Assembly: GCA_934613645.1 (NCBI GenBank)
Contig: CAKTTC010000009.1
Location: 1-64,000 of the forward strand
DNA: 64,000 nt
From: an uncultured Opitutales bacterium
GTDB lineage: Bacteria; Verrucomicrobiota; Verrucomicrobiia; Opitutales; Intestinicryptomonadaceae
Direction: 5' to 3'
This document shows, piece by piece, positions 27,617-35,071 of this stretch (position 1 is its first letter; each line of letters opens with the position of its first letter). Below the pieces are notes generated by a model. It was not told where the DNA came from, ran no database searches, and was given only the letters and a program-made list of their open reading frames with translations. Position numbers and translations under genes: made by a program.

Positions 27617-28996
27617 ATGGCTTCAGACAAGCAAGTAAAATTCATTCTCGACGAAGAGCAAATCCCGACCCATTGGTATAACATTGAGGCCGATTTACCC
27701 GTAAAAACGCCGCCGCCGTTCGACGCGTCGACGGGCAAGCCGATAGACATTTCCAAGCTTTCGGCGATATTCTCCAAAGGGGCGATAGAGCAGGAAACTA
27801 CGCACGAACGCTACGTCGAGATTCCCGCTCCCGTGCGCGAGATAATGCGCCAGTGGAGACCCTCGCCGCTGTTCAGGGCGCGCAGGCTCGAAAAGGCGTT
27901 GGGCACGCCCGCCAGAATTTACTACAAATACGAGGGCGTAAGTCCGTCGGGTTCGCACAAGACAAACAGCGCGCTTGCGCAGGCATACGAATGCAAAAAA
28001 TGCGGCGTCAAGAAAATCACCACAGAGACGGGCGCGGGACAGTGGGGCTCGGCACTCTCGCAGGCTTGCAACGCCTTCGGCATTGAGTGTAAGGTTTTCA
28101 TGGTTCGCTGCTCGTTCGATCAAAAACCGTATCGCAAGGCGATGATGGAAATCTTCGGCGGAACGGTAGTGGCGTCGCCCAGCAACCAGACGGAGGCGGG
28201 CAGGGCTGTTTTGGCGAAAGACCCCAACTGCCGCGGTTCGCTCGGCATAGCAATTTCTGAGGCGGTGGAAGAGGCTCTCAAGGACGAAGACACAAAGTAT
28301 TGCTTGGGTTCTGTTCTCAACCACGTTTTGATGCACCAGTCGGTCATAGGGCTTGAGGCAATCAAACAGTTCGAATTGGCTGACGACTATCCCGACCTGA
28401 TTATCGGCGCGTGCGGCGGCGGCTCAAACTTTGCGGGGTTGTCGAACCCGTTCTTGGGCGAAATGCTTCGCGGGGGCAGAAAAGTAGACGTTCTGGGCGT
28501 AGAGCCCGCGGCGTGTCCCTCGCTTACAAAGGGCAAATACGCGTTCGACTACGGCGATGTCGCAAAGATGACGCCGCTTATGAAAATGTATACGCTCGGC
28601 AGCTCCTTTATCCCGCCGGCTGTCCACGCGGGCGGCTTGCGCTACCACGGAATGGCTCCGCAGGTAAGCAACATTCTCCATCAGGGGCTGATGCGCGCCG
28701 AAACAGTCAACCAGCTCGACGTTTTCGAGAAAGCGGTTATGTTCGCGCGCGCCGAAGGCATTGTTCCCGCGCCCGAGTCGGCACACGCAATTTGCGCGGC
28801 TATAAACAAGGCGTTGGAGTGCAAGGAAAAGGGCGAAGAAAAAGCCATTTTGTTCAACCTTTCGGGACACGGACACCTCGATATGACGGCGTATCTGGAA
28901 TACTTTGCGGGCAACCTCAAAAACTACGAATACCCCGCCGAGGAAATAGCAATGGCGTTGTCGTGCCTGCCTTCGTGCGAAGACAAGGCAAAGTAG
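27617..28996 (+). CDS. trpB2: Tryptophan synthase beta chain, TrpB2 type
   Basis: A 459-residue fold-type II PLP enzyme that makes tryptophan from indole and serine. It belongs to the longer TrpB2 branch: RPSPLFRARRLEKALG, the PLP lysine in SPSGSHKTNSALAQA, TTETGAGQWGSALSQA, the phosphate-binding GACGGGSNFAGL, and the GLRYHGMAPQVSNI segment typical of TrpB2. No trpA is adjacent, as usual for TrpB2, which can act alone and salvage free indole. It lies at the end of the nuo transcript, just before a strong terminator, and 1.4 kb from the ior operon that consumes indolepyruvate. Confidence 0.93.
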   Translation: MASDKQVKFILDEEQIPTHWYNIEADLPVKTPPPFDASTGKPIDISKLSAIFSKGAIEQETTHERYVEIPAPVREIMRQWRPSPLFRARRLEKALGTPARIYYKYEGVSPSGSHKTNSALAQAYECKKCGVKKITTETGAGQWGSALSQACNAFGIECKVFMVRCSFDQKPYRKAMMEIFGGTVVASPSNQTEAGRAVLAKDPNCRGSLGIAISEAVEEALKDEDTKYCLGSVLNHVLMHQSVIGLEAIKQFELADDYPDLIIGACGGGSNFAGLSNPFLGEMLRGGRKVDVLGVEPAACPSLTKGKYAFDYGDVAKMTPLMKMYTLGSSFIPPAVHAGGLRYHGMAPQVSNILHQGLMRAETVNQLDVFEKAVMFARAEGIVPAPESAHAICAAINKALECKEKGEEKAILFNLSGHGHLDMTAYLEYFAGNLKNYEYPAEEIAMALSCLPSCEDKAK

Positions 28997-29021
28997 AGCT
29001 ACGCGGTTCCCGCCGATTGAA

Positions 29022-29048
29022 GCCTCCGCCAAAAGCGGGGGCTTTTTT
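29022..29048 (+). terminator. Intrinsic terminator after trpB2
   Basis: A stem GCCTCCGC/GCGGGGGC with loop CAAAA is followed by six T. It lies 26 bp after the trpB2 stop and probably ends the nuo-lipoprotein-trpB2 transcript. Confidence 0.93.
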
Positions 29049-29088
29049 GCGCCCGCACGGAAAATTTTTTTTACGTTTTCTTCCGTAG

Positions 29089-29103
29089 GTTAACAGTTAA
29101 CCT
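29089..29103. promoter_or_regulatory. Orphan GGTTAA-CAG-TTAACC palindrome
   Basis: A perfect 6-bp-arm inverted repeat with a 3-bp spacer lies in the 306-bp gap between trpB2 and the exonuclease gene. A TTGAGT and a TATTAA-like box follow about 60-90 bp downstream on the + strand. No coding gene starts there, so it could control a small RNA or be chance. The rest of the gap holds only the two terminators. Confidence 0.3.
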
Positions 29104-29252
29104 TTTGCGCCGATTTAATGTCGGCGGAAGTTGTTCGCGCGGCAAAGACGGAAATTGGCCTTGAGTCGTTCGGGGATACAGTTATTAAATTGAAATGGAA
29201 TTTATTGCTTGGTATCCGTTTTAATTTTTTCTGCGTCTCGCGCGCAAGGCGC

Positions 29253-29292
29253 AAAAAAAACCGAAGGAGAACTTGTCCTTCGGCTTTTTGTT
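29253..29292. terminator. Intrinsic terminator of the exonuclease gene
   Basis: A stem CCGAAGGA/TCCTTCGG (29261-29283) has an A8 tract on the left and a T5 tract on the right. Read on the minus strand it ends the exonuclease transcript right after its stop codon; it can also act on the + strand. Confidence 0.9.
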
Positions 29293-29302
29293 TCGGGAAA
29301 AA

Positions 29303-30181
29303 TCAAAGCGAAATGTCGTATTGCTCTTTTGCGAACTTGCGCAGCGATGTGAGCGATTTCTTCATTTCCATTTCTTCGAGAAACGCTATGATGTCGTCGA
29401 AATTCGGCGTTTTCATTTCGGGCGCGGGAACGTCGAGCGAAGTGTCCAAGCGGATTAACTCCATGTTGCGGCGCAGCAACGCTTCGCCGTCGCGCACGAG
29501 GGGGCGGAATTTTTCGGGCTTGAGCCAGTCGAAACGCTTGATGATTGTTTCGAGATCGCCGAAATCCTTCAGCCACTTGGCGGCGGTTTTCGGGCCGACT
29601 CCTGCAATGCCTTCAATGTTGTCGGCGGAATCGCCAATGAGCGAAAGGTAGTCGGGAATTTGTGCGGGAACAACGCCGAACTTGGTTTTTACGCCTATTG
29701 CGTCAAGAAGCGTCCACTCCTTGTTCTTCGGGTTGGGCGGCAGCATTTGGTGGACGTTCGGGCAGACAAGCTGCGCGAAGTCTTTGTCGGCACTTGCAAT
29801 TATTGCGCGCCCGCCCGCTTTCTGCACCGCCGCAGCCGCGCTTGCAAGCAGGTCGTCGGCCTCAATTCCCTCCGACTCCGTCGGGTTGAAGCCGAAAATT
29901 TCGCACAAATACTTCATCGACGGAATTTGTTTTTTGAACTTGTCGGGGGCTTCGTTGCGGTTTGCCTTGTATTGCGGGTGGATTGCAAGATGGCGTTTTG
30001 AGCCGCCCCTGTCGAAGAAAACAGCGGTTGAATGCGGAGTGTTTTCGCCCGCAAGTTTTATCAGGCTGTTGAAAAACGCGTGGAGCGCACCCGTCGGGAA
30101 GCCGTCCGCGCGCGACAAATCGGGCATCGCGTAGAAACAGCGGAAGCCGAGATTGTATCCGTCAATAAGCAGTGCGTTCAT
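29303..30181 (-). CDS. Standalone 5'-3' exonuclease (PolA N-domain/Xni-like)
   Basis: A 292-residue FEN-type flap nuclease like the 5' nuclease domain of DNA polymerase I. The PIN-like core shows metal-binding acidics: LLIDGYN (Asp7), FFDRGGSKRH, GIEADDLLASA, and SADKDFAQLV. A helix-three-turn-helix DNA-binding segment follows (GDSADNIEGIAGVGPKTAAKWL). It probably removes RNA primers or flaps. Length is as expected for a single-domain protein; no polymerase domain follows. It is a single gene with its own terminator. Confidence 0.9.
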   Translation of the reverse strand: MNALLIDGYNLGFRCFYAMPDLSRADGFPTGALHAFFNSLIKLAGENTPHSTAVFFDRGGSKRHLAIHPQYKANRNEAPDKFKKQIPSMKYLCEIFGFNPTESEGIEADDLLASAAAAVQKAGGRAIIASADKDFAQLVCPNVHQMLPPNPKNKEWTLLDAIGVKTKFGVVPAQIPDYLSLIGDSADNIEGIAGVGPKTAAKWLKDFGDLETIIKRFDWLKPEKFRPLVRDGEALLRRNMELIRLDTSLDVPAPEMKTPNFDDIIAFLEEMEMKKSLTSLRKFAKEQYDISL

Positions 30182-30392
30182 TTTTACATAATAGAATATG
30201 TTTCATTGCGCGTAATCAACCTTTTTTTGCGCGGCCTACGGCGGCAGTTCGCCCGCCCGAAACGGCGCAGGCTGCCGATGCGCCATTGCGCGCCCGCGCT
30301 TCGGGTTTTTGTTTTAAAATGCGTCTGCGAACGCCCGAACGCAAAAAAAGGGTTGAACGATTCGCGCAAAAAGGCAATTATTTTGGTAAATT

Positions 30393-31979
30393 ATGCAAGT
30401 TAATATGAATCGAAAAATGTTGAGCGGCAACGAGGCAATAGCCTTGGCTGCCCGCCGCGCGGGCGTCGCACTGGGAGTGGGATACCCCGGAACGCCCTCC
30501 ACCGAAATTCTCGAAAACTTCTCGCTTTTGGGCGGAAACGCCGAATGGGCACCCAACGAAAAAGTTGCCGCCGAGGTCGCTTTGGGAGTCGCCTTTGCCG
30601 AAAGCAACGCGCTTGTCACGATGAAGCACGTAGGCTTCAACGTGGCTCAGGACTTGTTCTTTACGGCGTCGTATAGCGGCGTGCAGGGCGGCTTTGTGGC
30701 CGTCGTTGCCGACGACCCCGGAATGGCGTCGAGTCAGAACGAGCAGGACACGCGCTCCATAGCCTATTGCGGCGGCATCCCCGTGCTCGAGCCCGCGTCG
30801 TCGCAGGAGGCGTTTGATTTCACCGTTTTGGCGTTCGAAATTTCGCGCCGCTGGAACACGCCCGTTGTTATCCGCACCACAACGCGCGTTGCGCACACAA
30901 CCTCCATTGTGGAGTTCGACGCCTCCGTTGCGGAGCTTCCCAAAGCCGACTTCCGCAAGGACATTGCCGCGCGAGTCATGGTTCCCGCGCACGCAAAGCC
31001 CGCGCACAGGGTTTTGCGCAAAAAGCTTGAAGAAATTCGGGCGTGGAACGAAGCCGAAGGCCCGAACAAAATAGAAATGCGTTCGGAAAAACTCGGTATA
31101 ATCGCAAGCGGTGTGGCGTTCCAATACGCGCGCGAGGCCGCTCCCGAAGCCTCCACTTTCAAGGTCGGGCTTTCGCCGCTGCCCCTCGAAAAGCTTGTGG
31201 AATTTTCCAAAAAGTTCGACAGATGCGTCGTGGTCGAAGAGGGCGACCCGTATATGACGACTCTTCTTTTGGCGGCGGGCGCGAAAGTTGAACCGCGCGC
31301 TCAGGAGTGGCGTTTCGGCGAATTGAACGTAGACCGCGTGCGCGCACAGCTTGCGGGAGATACGTCGTTCGAGATGCCGAAATTCAAACAGAAGCCGCCC
31401 GCCCTTTGCGCGGGGTGCCCGCACATTTTCAGCTTCAAGCCGCTTGTGGAGCTTGGCTGCATTGTTGCCGGCGACATCGGCTGCTACACGCTTGCGGCTA
31501 TGAAGCCGATTAGCGGAATGGATATGCAGATTTGCATGGGCGCGTCGATAGGTATGGGCGTGGGCATGCGCAAAGTTTTGCCCGAAGAAAAGGCACGCAA
31601 AGTAGTCAGCGTAATCGGCGACAGCACGTTTATGCACAGCGGGCTTACGGGCTTGACGCAGGCAATCTACAATCCGCCGTCGACGGGGCACGTCATAATA
31701 ATTCTCGACAATTCCATCACCGCCATGACGGGGCATCAGGAAAATCCCGCCACGGGCAGAAAGCTTGACCACACCGAGACAAAGCGCATCAGCATTGAGG
31801 GCGTGGCGCGCGCAATGGGCGCGGACAACGTCGAGGTTTTCAATCCCGTAAAACAGTATGCGGAGTTCAAAAACTATCTTTCCGAAAAGCTTTCGGAGAA
31901 CGGTATTACAGTCATAGTATTGCGCCAGCCGTGCATTTTTGTTGCGGCGGCGGAAGCCAAAAGAAAGGCGGGCAAATAA
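30393..31979 (+). CDS. iorA: Indolepyruvate ferredoxin oxidoreductase alpha subunit, short form
   Basis: A 528-residue TPP enzyme that oxidatively decarboxylates indolepyruvate and other arylpyruvates to the aryl-acetyl-CoA. The pyrimidine domain begins LSGNEAIALAARRAGVALGVGYPGTPSTEI. The TPP domain has LCAGCPHIFSF, GDIGCYTLAAM and GDSTFMHSGLTGL. The family normally has a C-terminal ferredoxin domain with two 4Fe-4S motifs. Here the protein stops after LRQPCIFVAAAEAKRKAGK and no CxxCxxC is present. The frame is clean and iorB follows 1 bp later, so the lack looks native. Electrons must go to a separate ferredoxin. Confidence 0.92.
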   Translation: MQVNMNRKMLSGNEAIALAARRAGVALGVGYPGTPSTEILENFSLLGGNAEWAPNEKVAAEVALGVAFAESNALVTMKHVGFNVAQDLFFTASYSGVQGGFVAVVADDPGMASSQNEQDTRSIAYCGGIPVLEPASSQEAFDFTVLAFEISRRWNTPVVIRTTTRVAHTTSIVEFDASVAELPKADFRKDIAARVMVPAHAKPAHRVLRKKLEEIRAWNEAEGPNKIEMRSEKLGIIASGVAFQYAREAAPEASTFKVGLSPLPLEKLVEFSKKFDRCVVVEEGDPYMTTLLLAAGAKVEPRAQEWRFGELNVDRVRAQLAGDTSFEMPKFKQKPPALCAGCPHIFSFKPLVELGCIVAGDIGCYTLAAMKPISGMDMQICMGASIGMGVGMRKVLPEEKARKVVSVIGDSTFMHSGLTGLTQAIYNPPSTGHVIIILDNSITAMTGHQENPATGRKLDHTETKRISIEGVARAMGADNVEVFNPVKQYAEFKNYLSEKLSENGITVIVLRQPCIFVAAAEAKRKAGK

Positions 31980-31980
31980 G

Positions 31981-32457
31981 ATGAAAGCCGACAAAACAGT
32001 AAACGTAAAAATAGCGGGGCTCGGCGGAATGGGCGTGCTCAAGGCGGCTCTGATTCTGGGCGAGGTTATGTTCGAAGAGGGTTTCGACGTCAAGAAGGCT
32101 GAGGTTCACGGAATGTCGCAGCGCGGCGGTTCGGTTGCAAGCGACGTCCGCTTCGGCAAAGAGGTTGTAAGCCCGATTATCCCCGAGAACGAAACCGACT
32201 ACCTCGTCTCGCTCGAACCCGAGTGGTCGGACGTCTACAAGGCGACGCTCGCAAAGGACGGCGTTGTTGTTTCGCCGTCGGACATCGATGCCGAAAAGCT
32301 TCCCTCCAAGAAGGCGTTGAACGTTGCAATGCTGGGCGTTCTCAGCAAGTATTTCGACATTCCCGAAGCGCGCTGGTTGGCGACTCTGGAAAAACTTTTC
32401 CCCGCAAAGCTGCACGAATCAAACAAGGCGGCGTTTTTGCTCGGTAGAAATTCGTAA
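31981..32457 (+). CDS. iorB: Indolepyruvate ferredoxin oxidoreductase beta subunit
   Basis: A 158-residue gamma-type pyruvate oxidoreductase subunit. Marks are NVKIAGLGGMGVLKAALILGE and AEVHGMSQRGGSVASDVRFG, which contact the alpha subunit and CoA. It starts 1 bp after iorA and is 5 bp before paaK. It is short compared with many IorB (about 190-200), with a compact C-terminal helix region. Confidence 0.94.
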   Translation: MKADKTVNVKIAGLGGMGVLKAALILGEVMFEEGFDVKKAEVHGMSQRGGSVASDVRFGKEVVSPIIPENETDYLVSLEPEWSDVYKATLAKDGVVVSPSDIDAEKLPSKKALNVAMLGVLSKYFDIPEARWLATLEKLFPAKLHESNKAAFLLGRNS

Positions 32458-32462
32458 TTTTT

Positions 32463-33794
32463 ATGAAACAGATTTGGAACGACATTCACGGCGACGTCCA
32501 CCCCTTCTCGGCGATGGACTTTCTGCCGCGCGAACAAATGCGGGCGTTGCAGTCGCAGCGTCTGCGCGAGATTGTGAAGCTTTCCTACGCGAAAGTTCCG
32601 CTTTACAAGGCGCGCATGGACGAACTGGGCGTCAAGCCCGAAGACATCGAAACAATCGCCGACATCGCAAAGCTTCCGTTTATGCAGAAGACCGATTTGC
32701 GCGATACCTACCCCGACGGGCTTTTCGCAGTCGAGATGAAAGACATTGTGCGCCTCCACGCCTCGAGCGGCACAACGGGCAAGCCCATAGTTGTAGCCTA
32801 CACTGAGGAGGACTTGAAAGTGTGGGATTCCTCCATAATCAGGTGTCTTAAAATGTATGGCGTAAAAAGTTCCGACGTCGTTCAAAACTGCTACGGCTAC
32901 GGCCTGTTTACGGGCGGCTTGGGGCTGCATTCGGGCGCGCAGGCGTTGGGCTGCACGGTAATTCCCGCTTCGGGCGGAAATTCGGAACGCCAGCTTATGC
33001 TCATGCGCGACCTCAAAACAACGGTCATAGCCTCGACGCCAAGCTACTTTATGCACCTCATTGAAGAGGGCAGGACGAAGGGCATAGACTTCAAGCAAAT
33101 GCCGCTCAGAATTGGCGTGTTCGGCGGAGAGCCGTCGTCGGAGGCAATGCGCAAGTTCATTGCCGAAAACACGAACGTCGTGCCCTTCGACATCTACGGG
33201 CTTTCGGAAATCGTCGGCCCGGGGGTCGGCGGCGAGTGCCGCTGCAAATGCGGAATGCACATCTTGGAGGACAACTTCTACCCCGAAATAGTCGATCCCG
33301 ACACGGGCGAAGTTCTGCCCGACGGCGAAGAGGGCGAGCTTGTGCTTTCCACGCTCACCAAGCGCGCAATGCCCATTCTCAGATACCGCACGCACGACAT
33401 CACTTCAATCATTCCCGAGCCATGCGAATGCGGCAGAACAATCCGCAGAATCTCTCGTATTTCAAAGCGCAGCGACGACATGCTCATTATCCGCGGCGTA
33501 AACGTGTTTCCGTCGCAGATTGAAGTGGGCGTTATGCGCGTAGAGGAAAGCACGCCCAATTTCAGAATAATCCGCGAGATGAAAAACGACATGGAGTCGC
33601 TCACCGTGGAGGTGGAAATTCAGGAGAAATACTACGGCGACAGTCTCGAGAAAATCGAGGCAATCCGCAAAAAAATTCAGGCGTCAATCACGCAAATCGT
33701 GAACATCAGAATAGACGTGAAGATTGTAGAGCCGAACAAAATTCCGCGTTCGGAGGGCAAAATCAAACGCGTCTACGACAACAGAAAGGCATAG
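32463..33794 (+). CDS. paaK: Phenylacetate-CoA ligase
   Basis: A 443-residue ANL-superfamily AMP-forming ligase of the PaaK type. Motifs are the P-loop LHASSGTTGKPIVV, GYGLFTGGLGLHSGA, DIYGLSEIVGPGVGGEC, and the hinge RSDDMLIIRGVNVFPSQIE. The reaction joins phenylacetate or indoleacetate to CoA. In ior operons it may run in reverse, saving energy as ATP from the aryl-acetyl-CoA that IorAB makes. It lies within the ior operon with gaps of 3-5 bp. Confidence 0.95.
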   Translation: MKQIWNDIHGDVHPFSAMDFLPREQMRALQSQRLREIVKLSYAKVPLYKARMDELGVKPEDIETIADIAKLPFMQKTDLRDTYPDGLFAVEMKDIVRLHASSGTTGKPIVVAYTEEDLKVWDSSIIRCLKMYGVKSSDVVQNCYGYGLFTGGLGLHSGAQALGCTVIPASGGNSERQLMLMRDLKTTVIASTPSYFMHLIEEGRTKGIDFKQMPLRIGVFGGEPSSEAMRKFIAENTNVVPFDIYGLSEIVGPGVGGECRCKCGMHILEDNFYPEIVDPDTGEVLPDGEEGELVLSTLTKRAMPILRYRTHDITSIIPEPCECGRTIRRISRISKRSDDMLIIRGVNVFPSQIEVGVMRVEESTPNFRIIREMKNDMESLTVEVEIQEKYYGDSLEKIEAIRKKIQASITQIVNIRIDVKIVEPNKIPRSEGKIKRVYDNRKA

Positions 33795-33797
33795 GCT

Positions 33798-34184
33798 ATG
33801 CGCGCACATCAAATATCGGTTTTTCTCGAAAACACCCCCGGAAGGCTCGAAAGCCTTTGCGAGTCGCTCTCGCGCGCGGGCGTGAATTTGGAGACAATCA
33901 CAATCACCGAAAACGGCGACCACGGCATTGTAAGAATGATTGTCAAAGACGTTGACGCGGGCATTGCCGCCCTCAAGGCGGCGGGCTTTACGCCGAAGAA
34001 AGTGGACGTTTTGGCGGTCGAAGTTTCCGACACCCCCGGCGCGCTTTCGGCTCTGCTTAAAAAGACGCGCGACGCCGGCGTGAACGTGGAGTATATGTAT
34101 GCCATGACAAAACCCAACGGAACGCGCCCCGTGATGATTATGTCGTTCAAGGATATCGACGCCGCCGAAAGGATTCTGGCTTAA
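33798..34184 (+). CDS. Tandem ACT-domain protein
   Basis: A 128-residue protein of two ACT domains: QISVFLENTPGRLESLCESLSRAGVNLETIT, then VEVSDTPGALSALLKKTRDAGVNVEYMYAM. ACT domains bind amino acids. This type recurs beside iorAB and paaK genes and probably senses an aromatic amino acid. The stop shares a base with the next start. Confidence 0.93.
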   Translation: MRAHQISVFLENTPGRLESLCESLSRAGVNLETITITENGDHGIVRMIVKDVDAGIAALKAAGFTPKKVDVLAVEVSDTPGALSALLKKTRDAGVNVEYMYAMTKPNGTRPVMIMSFKDIDAAERILA

Positions 34185-34567
34185 TGACCAATACCGACAA
34201 CGACAAATTCGCGCGCGCATTGGCGTTCAAGCCGCTCGTTCAGCGGGCGGGCTACGCGGAGGTTTCGGCGGAAATTTCGCCCGAAACGCTCAACGGAGTG
34301 GGAATTGCCCACGGCGGCTTCCTCTTTTCGCTTTCCGACTACGCTTCCGCGCTTGCAGCCAACACGCCCGAACGCCTCGCAATAAGCTCGGGCGCGTCAA
34401 TCGACTATATCGAACCCGTCCCCGCGGGCGCGAGCATTGTGGCGGTCGCCTCGGTCGATGCCGAAAACGCGAAATCGGGCGTTTACAAAGTCGTCATAAC
34501 CGATTCGCGGCGCGAAAAAATCTTCGCCGTTTTCCGCGGCAGGCTGATTTACAAAAAGCCCCTTTAG
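34184..34567 (+). CDS. paaI: PaaI-like hotdog thioesterase
   Basis: A 127-residue thioesterase of the 4HBT/PaaI type. The hotdog helix has NGVGIAHGGFLFSLSDYASALAA, followed by ISSGASIDYIEPVPAG. It hydrolyses aryl-acetyl-CoA to the acid, and would release indoleacetate or phenylacetate and free CoA. It is the last gene of the ior operon and overlaps the convergent GNAT gene by 4 bp. Confidence 0.92.
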   Translation: MTNTDNDKFARALAFKPLVQRAGYAEVSAEISPETLNGVGIAHGGFLFSLSDYASALAANTPERLAISSGASIDYIEPVPAGASIVAVASVDAENAKSGVYKVVITDSRREKIFAVFRGRLIYKKPL

Positions 34568-35064
34568 CCTTTGCGCGCGGGGTTGTAGATTGAATAGAAA
34601 ACGGAGGTTTCACCTTCCGTGTAGTAGTCGGCAATCTCGGCCTCCTTGCGGAAGCCGAGTTTTTCGTAGAAAGCGCGCGTGGGCAGGTATTGGGGGCGTC
34701 CCGATGTTTGCAAAAGCACTTTGCGCGCGCCCGCCTTCCAGCAGTCGGCGAGCACTTCGCCCACAAGCTTGCGCCCCAGCCCGTGGCCGCGCAGGGCGTT
34801 GTTTACGCAAATCCAGCTTATGTATATGAGCGCGTCGCAGCAACATTCGCGCCCGAAAATACAGAAGCCCTGCGCAACGCCGTCGGTTTCGATGAAAACC
34901 GCTTTTTGCTCCCCGTCGGACGAGGCTATTATTTCGCGCATTTCCGCTTCGCCGCTGTCGAGTTCGTCGAAGACGGCCTCGAAGAAGCCCGTGGATTCCA
35001 TTATTTTTCTGACGAGTTTCTCGTCGCCCTCGCGGGGCGTTTTTCTGAAAGTTATTTCCGCCAT
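34564..35064 (-). CDS. GNAT-family N-acetyltransferase
   Basis: A 166-residue acetyltransferase. The acetyl-CoA loop is ALRGHGLGRKLVGEVLADC and the last strand has LQTSGRPQYLPTRAFYEKLGFRKEAEIADYY, both typical of GNAT. The N-terminal part (ITFRKTPREGDEKLVRKIMESTGFF) is a known opening of stand-alone GNATs beside RimK-like ligases. The gene starts 7 bp after the ATP-grasp stop and is probably co-transcribed with it, which suggests a shared small-molecule or peptide product. Substrate unknown. Confidence 0.9.
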   Translation of the reverse strand: MAEITFRKTPREGDEKLVRKIMESTGFFEAVFDELDSGEAEMREIIASSDGEQKAVFIETDGVAQGFCIFGRECCCDALIYISWICVNNALRGHGLGRKLVGEVLADCWKAGARKVLLQTSGRPQYLPTRAFYEKLGFRKEAEIADYYTEGETSVFYSIYNPARKG

Positions 35065-35071
35065 AAAATGA

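Noticed and set aside
30393..31979. A frameshift at the end of iorA hiding the ferredoxin domain
   Set aside because: iorB begins 1 bp after the stop, so no room is left for a lost domain downstream.
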